DNA from: Chitinophaga filiformis | GTDB lineage: Bacteria > Bacteroidota > Bacteroidia > Chitinophagales > Chitinophagaceae | Length of the DNA stretch: 64,000 nt | Direction of reading: 5' to 3' | NCBI RefSeq assembly: GCF_900102545.1 | Contig: NZ_FNBN01000002.1 | Coordinates: 1,338,264-1,402,263 of the forward strand | In this document: piece by piece, positions 7,919 through 17,061 of the stretch | Position numbering within the stretch: position 1 is the first letter of the stretch | Layout of the letters: the number at the start of each line of letters is the position of its first letter | Notes under the pieces: generated by a model | Database searches by the model: none | Told to the model about the DNA's origin: nothing | The model's input: the letters and a program-made list of their open reading frames with translations, nothing else | Program-made: the position numbers and the translations under genes

Positions 7919-9022
7919 TTACTTTTCTATCCCGATTGTGAAAGTATCTTCCGGCGAAGCAATAACATCAACGCCCGATGTATTATTATGAGACACCGGA
8001 TAATAGTTACCAGTCAGGGTCAAACCCTTATCTGTCTTCTCCAGCGTGATCTTCAGGAAACCATGCTTGTCATCGCAATAACTTTGCAGCTCCACATTAT
8101 CAAACAGCGGGTTTTCGTTGGTAAAGCGATTGTCATCCAACGACGCTATTGCATGCAGTTCATCATATCCTCCACCACCGGCAACGATAAAACATACAGG
8201 TCTGCCTTCAGGATAGTTTCTTTTAAAACGTTGATAATTGTGCACATGACCACTGAAAACAATGTCCGGCCTCACTCCCGTTTCCGCAAACACAGACTCC
8301 AGCAGTGTGATCATAGGGATACTGGATCCATGGTTCACATCTGAAGAATAAGGTGCATGATGTATACATAGTATCAATGCCTTCTCCGGCCGTTCCTGGT
8401 CAGCTGCTTTCAGCTCTTCTTTCAGCCAGTTCATTTGTTCTTCAGTAACGATCCCGAATTTGGGCACATTACTGTGCATACCGATGATATTGGCCAGTGG
8501 GGTATTCAACGTCCAGTATACATTGGGCTGCACCATACTTTTCCTTTCTGATCCTCCGCTGAAAGCAACAGTATGAGGGGCCGTATCGCAAAATACGGTC
8601 ATGAAGGCATCGAGACTGTTATAAGGAGCCGCATCGGGATTGATATCACTGTCATGATTGCCTGCTATGGCAAAGATGGGCGCGGGATAATTTTTATAAG
8701 GATCAAAGAATTGGCGCTGGTACTGCGACGCTTCTCCGTGGTTGTATACTACATCTCCGAGATGATAAAGAAAGTGTGGCTGGTCGCCGGTGTGCTGATA
8801 CTGCCTCACCATCTGTCCCACTACTTTTTCCTGGAAATCCGGGCTACGCAGGCTGCCCGTATCTCCTACCATGTGAAATGTTATTTTATCATTACTGATG
8901 TCTGGAATGACACGCTGTATAGGTAAACGGTAAGGATAAGTACCACTTGGTATCGGTAGTGCTCTGAATTTGTAGGAATCGTCCGGCTGGTCTTTCTTTA
9001 GCACAGGTGTTTTATATCTCAT
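7919..9022 (-). CDS. Calcineurin-like metallophosphoesterase
   Basis: A 367-residue protein with the full metallophosphoesterase motif set: MVGDTGS (51-57), YHLGDVVY (86-93), AIAGNHD (118-124), a late histidine in CIHHAPY, and FSGHVHNYQRF. The spacing resembles purple-acid-phosphatase-like proteins. No signal peptide is visible at the chosen ATG at 9022. It hydrolyses phosphoesters with a di-metal centre; the natural substrate is unknown. It converges with the hydrolase gene and no clear terminator separates the two. Confidence 0.87.
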   Translation of the reverse strand: MRYKTPVLKKDQPDDSYKFRALPIPSGTYPYRLPIQRVIPDISNDKITFHMVGDTGSLRSPDFQEKVVGQMVRQYQHTGDQPHFLYHLGDVVYNHGEASQYQRQFFDPYKNYPAPIFAIAGNHDSDINPDAAPYNSLDAFMTVFCDTAPHTVAFSGGSERKSMVQPNVYWTLNTPLANIIGMHSNVPKFGIVTEEQMNWLKEELKAADQERPEKALILCIHHAPYSSDVNHGSSIPMITLLESVFAETGVRPDIVFSGHVHNYQRFKRNYPEGRPVCFIVAGGGGYDELHAIASLDDNRFTNENPLFDNVELQSYCDDKHGFLKITLEKTDKGLTLTGNYYPVSHNNTSGVDVIASPEDTFTIGIEK

Positions 9023-9271
9023 GACAATAGCAATAGTACGGAGTAAAGATAAGTGTTAAAACGACTACTAGGTAGTGCTATGATTTAAAGCCCGGTACAG
9101 CAACAAATGGTGCAATAATTCACAGAAGCGGTCATTAAGCTGTCTATTACCTGCTACAAAGGCACTGTCAGCCACAGATGGGCCTTCTTTTCCGGCGTGG
9201 TACACTACTTGTTACTCCAGTATCGGGCAACAATTCATGTAGGTTCTGATCTTTTAAACAATACATACAGC

Positions 9272-11467
9272 ATGACGGGATTATCACCATGGGCGGCAAC
9301 TTCTATGAAGGAACTTGCAGGGAGTAATGGTTCCTTATTTTCAAAAAATATCGGACAATATTGCTTTTATGGTCATTCCGGAGAAGATTCGCTTTGGATA
9401 ACCGCTGCATTTAATGAGAAAATCAAAATTGCGTTCCGGACGGCATACTCACCTGATGGCCCTGTCATCAATAATATTACCAGGGAAGACAATCGTATTT
9501 TTTGTTCGCTGACCTCCCAGACGGGTCACTTTGAAGTGGAAATACAATTCCCAGATAATGAAAAGCCTGTGTTGCGCTATACAGTTCGTTTTCAGGCAGC
9601 TGCAGCCATGGCGGTGCCCTTCTGGCCAAGGGATATTCTCATCATCAGTGAAGACGGCAGCCAGGAGCATGAAGGAGAAATTTACATCCCCCAGGTCGGG
9701 ATGCGCAGTGGTTTAATATACGCGGGAATAACAAAGCCGGAAAGTGGTTCTTTTCTATATCTTCAAAACTTTTCTGCGCTGAACGATTACTTCAGCACCA
9801 CCATGACCAGTCCGGCAGACACTGTTGGCGGTACCTGGCCGGAACTGGGCTTTTCTTTGCCACCTACGAAAGATAAACTGCTGCCGCCTGACAGGATGAT
9901 CACAATTGCTGATGCTTTTATTGCTTTTGATCCTGTTCTTCCCGACAACCAGTTTACTATTGCCAGACAGTTCATTGACCGGCTGGCAGATCTGTATATT
10001 CATCTGCCACGGCCAGCTGTGGCTTATCACGATTACCGGGATGTCCTCAACAGGTCTCTGAAAGACATTGAAACCACCCCTGGCTGCTGGTGCTATCACG
10101 GCGGTAAATCCTATCTCAACGCTTATGTGAGTGATTATAAGAATCCACCTGAGGTAATGGTACAACTGGCTGTCTTACTGCCATTACTGGACTATGCAGC
10201 CTGGCTGGGAAAAGATCTTCCCTTAATGGGACAATTAAAAGATGTGCTCTGGGAATTTTATGATAAGGATAAAGGTTTTTTGCGCCGTTGGCTCCCCCTC
10301 GTCGATTCCATGCTGGATGGCTCAGAGCCTCATAAGGTGCCTGATGTAATGGATTCCTGGTATCTCTATCATCCCTTGCTCAATCTGTCCCGGATGGCAT
10401 TAGCAGGCGATGATACAGCTAAGGATTTATTCCTCAAGTCACTGGAGTTCTCAATAAAAGTGGCTCGTCACTTCAATTACCGCTGGCCGGTCTTTTACAA
10501 TGTGAACACATTGGAAGTGATCAAGGAAGAAACCGCTCCTGGCGAAGGTGGAGAAAAAGACGTGGCTGGCATCTATGCGCATGTAATGCTGCAAGCCTGG
10601 GAACTGACCGGCGATAAACGTTATTTTGAGGAGGCAGAAAAGGCGGCTCAGAGCCTTACGGCTTACGGGTTTAAAATAATGTACCAGTCGAACAACACTG
10701 CCTTTTCTACCGGCGCTATGTTGCGCTTATACAACGAAACAAAAAATGAACTGTATCTTAACCTGAGCTATCTCTTCTTTGCCAACCTCTTTGCAAACGT
10801 AGCCTTATGGCAATGCGACTATGGCAACCTCAAACATTTTCCGCTGTTCTTTGCGCTTTTCCCGTTAACGAACGCCCCTTACATTGCAGTCTATGAAGAA
10901 CAGGAATGTTTCGCCGCGTTTCATAATTTTCTCGCCCTTGCCAACGACACGCCATTACTGCGTTCAGCAGCACTATTGATAGCTGAGTTTATCAGGCATT
11001 TTGTTTCCCGCGCTGTACATTATTGCCCTCCGGTATTACCAAAGGAAATGCTTTCAGAAGAAGCCAAAACAGGGGAAATAGCCCCTCATCTATGGGTTGC
11101 CCTGGAAGACATTCATGACGGGTGGGAAAAATCGGGCGTGGTAGGACAGGAAGTATATGGCGCAGGGCTTGCTTTCGGAATAGTGCCGCGACATTATTTT
11201 AAGTCGCAGGAGGGAGACTTTATGATATTCGTTGATTATCCAACGGCAGACCGCAGCATGGGAAATCCGATAAAATTGAAAGTACTTGGTGATAAAACGC
11301 TACAATGCCGCCTCCGCATATTAAGTTTAAACGGGCAACCGCTCACAGGCTTTACCGTTAGAGCAGGAACAGATCAACAGCTTATCAGCAGTGAAATGAC
11401 AAGCGAAGGGCATCTGGAATATATTATTTACGGAGATCAGGTTATTGAAATAAACAAGCAAAAATGA
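9272..11467 (+). CDS. Uncharacterised 731-residue protein, probably helical-toroid sugar-active
   Basis: The start is placed at ATG 9272 (MTGLSPWAAT); an upstream GTG at 9197 is also open. Residues 1-230 look beta-rich and 250-600 helical, with aromatic and acidic patches such as CWCYHGGKSY and VMDSWYLYHPLL and repeated helical pairs (YAHVMLQAWELTGDKRYFEE). This resembles alpha/alpha-toroid enzymes or lyases acting on sugars, but I do not recognise a named family. No signal peptide is seen. The stop overlaps the start of the following SDR gene by four bases (ATGA), so the two are translationally coupled and probably serve one pathway. Confidence 0.6.
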   Translation: MTGLSPWAATSMKELAGSNGSLFSKNIGQYCFYGHSGEDSLWITAAFNEKIKIAFRTAYSPDGPVINNITREDNRIFCSLTSQTGHFEVEIQFPDNEKPVLRYTVRFQAAAAMAVPFWPRDILIISEDGSQEHEGEIYIPQVGMRSGLIYAGITKPESGSFLYLQNFSALNDYFSTTMTSPADTVGGTWPELGFSLPPTKDKLLPPDRMITIADAFIAFDPVLPDNQFTIARQFIDRLADLYIHLPRPAVAYHDYRDVLNRSLKDIETTPGCWCYHGGKSYLNAYVSDYKNPPEVMVQLAVLLPLLDYAAWLGKDLPLMGQLKDVLWEFYDKDKGFLRRWLPLVDSMLDGSEPHKVPDVMDSWYLYHPLLNLSRMALAGDDTAKDLFLKSLEFSIKVARHFNYRWPVFYNVNTLEVIKEETAPGEGGEKDVAGIYAHVMLQAWELTGDKRYFEEAEKAAQSLTAYGFKIMYQSNNTAFSTGAMLRLYNETKNELYLNLSYLFFANLFANVALWQCDYGNLKHFPLFFALFPLTNAPYIAVYEEQECFAAFHNFLALANDTPLLRSAALLIAEFIRHFVSRAVHYCPPVLPKEMLSEEAKTGEIAPHLWVALEDIHDGWEKSGVVGQEVYGAGLAFGIVPRHYFKSQEGDFMIFVDYPTADRSMGNPIKLKVLGDKTLQCRLRILSLNGQPLTGFTVRAGTDQQLISSEMTSEGHLEYIIYGDQVIEINKQK

Positions 11468-12237
11468 TGATTATGACACAACAGACATATGCAGATTACC
11501 TCACGAAAAATATCAGCAACAAATCCATCCTGGTTACAGGGGGTACCGCCGGCATTGGCCGCGCAACAAGTCTGATGCTGGCCTCCGCAGGAGCGAATGT
11601 CCTGCTTACCGGACAGGATCAGGCACACCTGGAAGACACCCTGAAAGATGCGGGAAAAATGGGTGTTGGAGACAGGATCAAGGGTATCATTACCGATATA
11701 TCCACTGCTCAGGGCATCACAAAGATCTTTAGCGAAGTGGATAGCCGTTTTGGCAATCTGGACGTGTTGATCAACAACGCAGCACTGGCATATCAAAGTA
11801 TATCAGAAGGTAATTATGAAGAATGGGAACATATCATTAAAACCAACCTCTTAGGTTATCTGGCCTGCAGCAACCAGGCTATACAAAGAATGAAACCGCG
11901 GAAAGCTGGTCATATCATCAATATTGGCTCTATGAGTGCTGATGTCAGGGAGAAAAACAGCTCAGTATATGTGGCCACTAAATCGGGTATACAAGGCTTT
12001 TCGGCAAGTCTTCGAAAGGAAGTCAATGAATCGGGTATAAAAGTTTCGTTGATAGAACCTGGAGCAGTGGGAACTGATATGCAGCCGTCCACACCGGAAG
12101 AACAACGGGAGAAAGAAAAAAAACTTGAAATGTTACAGGCAGAAGATATTGCCTATGCTGTATTGTATTGCCTGGCCCAACCTCTTCGCTGCGATATCGT
12201 AGAGTTGAAAATACGTCCGCATCTACAGCTGATATGA
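11464..12237 (+). CDS. SDR-family oxidoreductase
   Basis: A 257-residue classical SDR with ILVTGGTAGIG at 22-32, INNAALAY, and the catalytic YVATK in VYVATKSGIQGFSASLRKEV. The C-terminal part (EDIAYAVLYCLAQP, VELKIRP) is typical of the YdfG-like group acting on small polar substrates such as hydroxy-acids, but that is inference. There are several ATGs at the start (ATG ATG ATT ATG); the first overlaps the upstream stop. It forms a two-gene unit with the 731-residue protein and is closed by a terminator. Confidence 0.87.
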   Translation: MMIMTQQTYADYLTKNISNKSILVTGGTAGIGRATSLMLASAGANVLLTGQDQAHLEDTLKDAGKMGVGDRIKGIITDISTAQGITKIFSEVDSRFGNLDVLINNAALAYQSISEGNYEEWEHIIKTNLLGYLACSNQAIQRMKPRKAGHIINIGSMSADVREKNSSVYVATKSGIQGFSASLRKEVNESGIKVSLIEPGAVGTDMQPSTPEEQREKEKKLEMLQAEDIAYAVLYCLAQPLRCDIVELKIRPHLQLI

Positions 12238-12248
12238 GTATAAGTTAT

Positions 12249-12305
12249 AGTAACAGGAAACCCACGAATAGCTTTGTATGAGTGGTTTCCTGTTACTTTT
12301 TTTTT
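12249..12305 (+). terminator. Rho-independent terminator after the SDR gene
   Basis: A long stem AGTAACAGGAAACC(C)AC / GTGGTTTCCTGTTACT is followed by about eight T on the plus strand. The T-run overlaps the stop codon of the convergent aldo/keto reductase gene. Confidence 0.88.
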
Positions 12306-13287
12306 AATAGTGTCCTCTTATCTTACTATGGATCTGTTCATCGTACAACTTCCTCAGTTGTGTATGAACAGCAGCAGATAATGGTTGCAGGCCTGAAGCT
12401 GCTACATTACCATTCACCTGGCTGATCTTTGAAGCACCTGGAATAACAGTCGTTACTTCCGGATGATCCAATATCCAGCGGATGGCCCACTCCGCCATAC
12501 GCTCGTCAGGTAATAATGTCCTGATGCTGTTTGCCAGCCCCACTCCTTCCCTGAATTCAAGGCCGGAAAAAGTCTCTCCTGTATTAAAAGCCTCTCCGTT
12601 CGCATTATAATTGCGATGATCTTTATCTCCGAAAACCGTATCCTCCTTAAACTTCCCGCTCAGCAGGCCACTTGCAAGCGGTACACGTATGATCAGGGCT
12701 ACTCCCCTCTCTTTTGCTTTCGCAAAAACCTCTTCTGCCACATGCTGTCTGAACAGGTTAAAAATGATCTGTAATGAGGCCAGACCTTCCTGTTCCAGGC
12801 AGATCAACGCTTCTTCTGAGGTCTCTACACTGGCGCCGAAATAACGGATCAGTCCTTCCTGCTGCAATTTCCGCAGATGATCAAATACTTTCCCTGAGCG
12901 CATTTCAGCTGTCGGGATACAATGCAGCTGTTCGAGAAACAGCTGGGAAAGTCCCAGGTGTTGCAGCGACTCCTCTGCATGACGCTTCATGGCATCATAG
13001 GTAAAGTTCTGCGGCCAGCCATTACCAGCATCCCCTCTGCGTCCCAATTTAGTAGCAACGAAGAATTCCTTTTTTGATGATTGCAGGAATTTACCAATGA
13101 TGCTTTCACTTACACCCATCCCATATACATCCGCAGTATCTATAAAATTGCCGCCGGCATCCGCATATGCCTGTAGTATGCTGATCGCTTCTTCCTCATT
13201 AATATTTCCCCAGTCGGCACTTCCCAATTGCCAGGTGCCAAGCCCTACTTCTGCAACCTGTACGTCTTTAAATGGTCTGTAGTTCAT
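12304..13287 (-). CDS. Aldo/keto reductase
   Basis: A 327-residue TIM-barrel oxidoreductase. The catalytic tetrad is visible: Asp50 in NFIDTADVYG, Tyr55, Lys80 in FVATKLG, and His122 in LEQLHC. The C-terminal NADP(H)-binding signature IPGASKISQVNGN is present. It reduces carbonyls or oxidises alcohols with NADP(H); the substrate is unknown. It is followed on the same strand by the gene cluster leading to the Nudix gene (its start is 34 bases from the Nudix stop). Confidence 0.9.
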   Translation of the reverse strand: MNYRPFKDVQVAEVGLGTWQLGSADWGNINEEEAISILQAYADAGGNFIDTADVYGMGVSESIIGKFLQSSKKEFFVATKLGRRGDAGNGWPQNFTYDAMKRHAEESLQHLGLSQLFLEQLHCIPTAEMRSGKVFDHLRKLQQEGLIRYFGASVETSEEALICLEQEGLASLQIIFNLFRQHVAEEVFAKAKERGVALIIRVPLASGLLSGKFKEDTVFGDKDHRNYNANGEAFNTGETFSGLEFREGVGLANSIRTLLPDERMAEWAIRWILDHPEVTTVIPGASKISQVNGNVAASGLQPLSAAVHTQLRKLYDEQIHSKIRGHY

Positions 13288-13321
13288 AACTTATAAACGA
13301 TTTGTAAATGATCTTTGCAAA

Positions 13322-13729
13322 TTAATCTATGAAACCTTCCTGCTGTAATTTATTCATAATGGCGATCACACCAGGCGCCTGTGCCTCCTGCCCGGAATAA
13401 TCGGCTACGGAGAAGAACCGTACCTCTCCAATTTCTGCCGCAGGTTCAGGTACGATATCGCGGTGCAGCCAGTAACAGTCCTGCTCCATAATGATGCCTT
13501 CTTTTTCTCCAAAAGCCGGCGCCGTAATATGTGTGTAGTACACGAGCTCCTGTTCTGTCATGCTGACATTCAGCTCCTCCGCTATTTCTCTGCATAAGGC
13601 CTGGGTTTCAGACTCTCCTGCATCTACTTTGCCGCCGGGTAAATAAAAACATTGTTTATTCCTGCTGTAAGCCAGTAAAAGTTTCCGTTGCTGAACTGAT
13701 AAAAGCCCAACTGTTTTAAGCACCGCCAT
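13322..13729 (-). CDS. Nudix hydrolase
   Basis: A 135-residue protein containing a complete Nudix box from Gly33 to Glu52 (GGKVDAGE...REIAEELNV), which binds the divalent metal and cleaves nucleoside-diphosphate-X compounds. Length is typical of a single-domain Nudix enzyme. It lies between the aldo/keto reductase and LytTR genes on the same strand, 34 and 15 bases away, so partial co-transcription is likely. The substrate cannot be inferred. Confidence 0.9.
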   Translation of the reverse strand: MAVLKTVGLLSVQQRKLLLAYSRNKQCFYLPGGKVDAGESETQALCREIAEELNVSMTEQELVYYTHITAPAFGEKEGIIMEQDCYWLHRDIVPEPAAEIGEVRFFSVADYSGQEAQAPGVIAIMNKLQQEGFID

Positions 13730-13744
13730 TTGTATGAATAATAA

Positions 13745-14479
13745 TCAGGTTCCCTGCCCGTTCAGCAATTGCTTCACCACATGTTTATAGTTCTTTCCCA
13801 GTGGTAACTGCTTGCCATTCTTCAGGCTAATGATATTTCCCTCAATATAGCGCACAAATTTCTTATTGAGGATATAAGATTTATGAATGCGGATGAAGGT
13901 ATCTGCAGGCAACTGGCTTTCAAAGCTGCTCAATGTTCTTTGTGTAAGCAGGAAGCGTTGTTCATCCCATACTTTCACATAGTTGCCCAGGCTTTCCAGG
14001 TAGTATACATCATCAAGGTTAAGCAGGATCTGTTTCTTGTCAGATTTAATATAGATCGTTTCGGGGGTAGCAGGTGTAACCGGAGGTGTTAGCGGCGCCG
14101 TTGTAGCAGCCTGTTGTCTCAAAGTGTAGTCGGCCAATGCCCGGTTGACCGCCTTCAGGAAGCGTTCAAAGCGGAAGGGCTTCAGCAGGTAGTCGCATAC
14201 ATCCAGATCAAAGCTTTCCAGGGCATGCTCTTCATAAGCAGAGGTGATGATAACAAGTGGGCGTTGCTGTAATGTTCTCAGGAAGTCCAGTCCATTCAGC
14301 TTAGGCATGCGTACATCCAGGAAGATAAGATCAATGGCCTGCCTGTTCAGGAAGTCAGGTACTTCAGTAGCCCGGTAACATTGACCGCAGTTCTCCAGGA
14401 AGGGAACATCCTCCATATAGCGCAGAATGATATCATGTGCCAGTGGCTCATCATCCACTATTAAACATCGTAAGCTCAT
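13745..14479 (-). CDS. LytTR-family response regulator
   Basis: A 244-residue two-domain regulator. The receiver domain (1-125) has the acidic pair Asp9/Asp10, the phosphoacceptor Asp55 in LIFLDVRMP, and Lys in LLKPFRFE. The LytTR DNA-binding domain (about 140-240) begins IYIKSDKKQILL and includes YYLESLGNYVKVW and FIRIHKSYILN. It overlaps the kinase gene by four bases (ATGA). Its likely targets include the divergent ABC-transporter pair. Confidence 0.93.
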   Translation of the reverse strand: MSLRCLIVDDEPLAHDIILRYMEDVPFLENCGQCYRATEVPDFLNRQAIDLIFLDVRMPKLNGLDFLRTLQQRPLVIITSAYEEHALESFDLDVCDYLLKPFRFERFLKAVNRALADYTLRQQAATTAPLTPPVTPATPETIYIKSDKKQILLNLDDVYYLESLGNYVKVWDEQRFLLTQRTLSSFESQLPADTFIRIHKSYILNKKFVRYIEGNIISLKNGKQLPLGKNYKHVVKQLLNGQGT

Positions 14480-15960
14480 GAGAGGTCCAGTTGCATTTCA
14501 GCCTTAAATGTATGATTTTTTACAGCGGTTTTCAGCACATGCCGGTCCGGGTATAACAGCGCCAGCCGCTTCTGCAGGTTATCCAGTCCTATGCCTGTGT
14601 TGCCTGTAGTGCCGGGTTCGAAAGAATTCTCACAGCTGAAATACAGTTGCCGGTCAGTACAGGTCAGCTGCACGTGCAGGAACGCCGGACCATCTGCCGG
14701 CTCTATGCCATGCTTAAAGGCATTCTCTATAAAAACGATCAGCAGCATAGGCGCTACGGGTTGTGCTTCATTGCCGATATTTCGGGTGAACTGCAGGTCC
14801 AGCTGCATTTTCAAACGGATCTGCTGTAGCTGCATATAGTCGTTGATATACTTTATTTCCTCCCGGATAGGAACTGTGGCTTCATTGCCTTTGTAGATCA
14901 CATAACGCATCAGCTCTGACAACTGCAGGATGCTTTCCGGGGTTTGTTTGGACTGTTGCAGGCTTAGTGCATACAGGTTATTCAGGGTATTAAAGAAGAA
15001 ATGAGGGTCCAGTTGCTGTTTTAAAAGATCCAGCTCTGCACGGGTCTTTTCTTTTTCCAGTGATACGATACGGTTGTTTTGCTTCGCCCATTGCAGGGCC
15101 AGTACAACAGGCAGGGTGAGGAATATAACTGCTAATCCGCCAAAGGCATTCTCCAATAAAAACGGATTCCCTGAAAAGATCCCGCCCAACAGTTTATTGA
15201 TGGGTAATAAAGCTAATAATTGTCCCAGCATCGGATAAAGAAAAGCCATCGCTGCGAACACGCTCATTACATAGAATACAATACCCTTTTGCTTCAGCAC
15301 CTTCCCCACCAGGAAACGGCTATTGATATAATACAACAGGTAGCCACAGAGATACATAAACATGAACTGGGCAATAAAACTAAAAAAGGTACCTGGCCTT
15401 GTAATTATCTTATACAAGTCAAACTCATAGCCGATCAATAGTTGCTCCTTTGTATGATAGCGCGGATTATCCATGCTGGACACTGCCATAGCTGACAAAG
15501 TAACTGCAATAAGCAACAGACTGACCAGCACAGCCTTATCGAGACTGATCTTATTTACCCATCCCACATGGCGCCCCCTTTGCTGATAGTAGATACGCGC
15601 TGACAATACCAATTCCAGTGAGATACAACAGATAGCGCCCGTCACAAAAGAACCCACCGGACGCTCACCCGGCCTTAAAACAATACACAAAGCGGTAACA
15701 AGCGGCAAACAAACACCGTAGCAGAGTAACCAGTACAAAAGATACTGTTTACTTGTCAGCTGCTGCAGCCATCGCATTCTATTCCAGGAAAATACAAGTG
15801 CAGGTATTTGTATGATGGCCGATATACCGACGTGCATAAAGAACTCCTTCCAGTTTACCGGCTGCACTTCCAGGATGCTGATCCAAATCAGCATGCCACC
15901 AAACAACCAGACATCCAGACGGTTGACCAGCCAACCTTGTCTTTTAGTTAATTCATTCAT
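14476..15960 (-). CDS. LytS/YehU-type sensor histidine kinase
   Basis: A 494-residue protein from the ATG at 15960 (the frame extends to a GTG at 15993). The first 290 residues hold about seven or eight membrane segments. A short coiled coil (KEKTRAELDLLKQQ) leads to the His_kinase motif LDPHFFFNTLNNLY, with phosphoacceptor His320, followed by the HATPase N-box IENAFKHG and G-box GIGLDNLQKRL. It is the partner of the LytTR regulator that overlaps its 3' end. Confidence 0.93.
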   Translation of the reverse strand: MNELTKRQGWLVNRLDVWLFGGMLIWISILEVQPVNWKEFFMHVGISAIIQIPALVFSWNRMRWLQQLTSKQYLLYWLLCYGVCLPLVTALCIVLRPGERPVGSFVTGAICCISLELVLSARIYYQQRGRHVGWVNKISLDKAVLVSLLLIAVTLSAMAVSSMDNPRYHTKEQLLIGYEFDLYKIITRPGTFFSFIAQFMFMYLCGYLLYYINSRFLVGKVLKQKGIVFYVMSVFAAMAFLYPMLGQLLALLPINKLLGGIFSGNPFLLENAFGGLAVIFLTLPVVLALQWAKQNNRIVSLEKEKTRAELDLLKQQLDPHFFFNTLNNLYALSLQQSKQTPESILQLSELMRYVIYKGNEATVPIREEIKYINDYMQLQQIRLKMQLDLQFTRNIGNEAQPVAPMLLIVFIENAFKHGIEPADGPAFLHVQLTCTDRQLYFSCENSFEPGTTGNTGIGLDNLQKRLALLYPDRHVLKTAVKNHTFKAEMQLDLS

Positions 15961-16158
15961 AGTACTAAAACAAATAAAAGAACGCTTATTCACTCACCTG
16001 CACAAATATTAATGACGAAAGCAGTGTTTTTCGTGATGTACGTCGCCCATAACCGATATAAGCAGATAACAGTCGTTTGTCATCTCCCCTAGTGCTTTCC
16101 TCATCTATAGTTGATCAGGCTATAGTTGCGAGCTAGTTTGCATGCATATTCACTATCT

Positions 16159-17061
16159 ATGCACAGACTACAAATAAAACATCTCACTAAAAGTTACGGC
16201 AATAATATCAAAGCGCTGGACGACATCTCACTGGATATCTCCAATGGTATGTTTGGATTACTTGGTCCCAATGGCGCAGGCAAATCCTCCTTGATGCGCA
16301 CACTGGCTACCTTGCAGCTACCTGACAGCGGACAGGTATTATTCGACGACAGAGATATCCATCAATATCCACAGGAACTACGAAGCCAGCTGGGATATCT
16401 GCCCCAGGACTTCGGCGTTTATCCTAAAATATCAGCAATGGCCTTACTGGATCATTTTGCCGTGCTGAAAGGATTGTTAAACAAGGCAGAAAGAAAAGAG
16501 CAGGTACTGGCCCTTTTACATCAGACCAATCTCTATACAGTCAGAAAGCAGGCGGTCGGTACCTTCTCAGGTGGAATGCGGCAAAGGTTTGGTATTGCAC
16601 AGGCATTACTGGGGGCGCCTCAGCTAATCATTGTAGATGAACCTACCGCCGGTCTGGATCCACAGGAGCGTAACCGCTTCCATGACCTGCTCAGTGAGAT
16701 CGGAGAACAGGTGGTTGTATTGCTCTCCACGCATATTGTGGAAGATGTACATGACCTTTGTCCTGAGATGGCCGTATTGGCCCATGGAAAGGTTATTTTA
16801 AAGGGAAAGCCAGCAAGACTGACTGATGATCTTGAAGGACAGATCTGGCGGAAAACGGTCTCTAAAGACGCCCTGCGGCATTACCAGGCACACTTCAATA
16901 TTATTTCCACCCGCAGGATAGCGGGCAGCATACAATTGCATGTACTTGCCGGTGAATGTCCCGATCAGGGATTCGAGCCATTCCATCCTGGTCTGGAAGA
17001 CGTTTATTTCTCTGCATTATTTGGAGCCCAACGCTCCGGAAAGGAGGGTGCTGTATGTTAA
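16159..17061 (+). CDS. ABC transporter ATP-binding protein
   Basis: A 300-residue ATPase from the ATG at 16159 (an upstream TTG at 16126 is unlikely). Walker A is GPNGAGKSS at 36-44, with Q-loop LPQDFG, signature FSGGMRQR, Walker B LIIVDEP and H-loop LSTHIVED. It belongs to the drug/multi-solute exporter group (CcmA/YhaQ-like). Its stop overlaps the next gene's start by seven bases, and it is divergent from the LytS/LytTR operon, which may regulate it. Confidence 0.94.
   Translation: MHRLQIKHLTKSYGNNIKALDDISLDISNGMFGLLGPNGAGKSSLMRTLATLQLPDSGQVLFDDRDIHQYPQELRSQLGYLPQDFGVYPKISAMALLDHFAVLKGLLNKAERKEQVLALLHQTNLYTVRKQAVGTFSGGMRQRFGIAQALLGAPQLIIVDEPTAGLDPQERNRFHDLLSEIGEQVVVLLSTHIVEDVHDLCPEMAVLAHGKVILKGKPARLTDDLEGQIWRKTVSKDALRHYQAHFNIISTRRIAGSIQLHVLAGECPDQGFEPFHPGLEDVYFSALFGAQRSGKEGAVC

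Noticed and set aside
16956..17054. Upstream extension of the permease-M1 protein
   Set aside because: It overlaps the ABC ATPase coding sequence in another frame and starts with a non-hydrophobic segment. The ATG at 17055 gives the usual overlapping layout.
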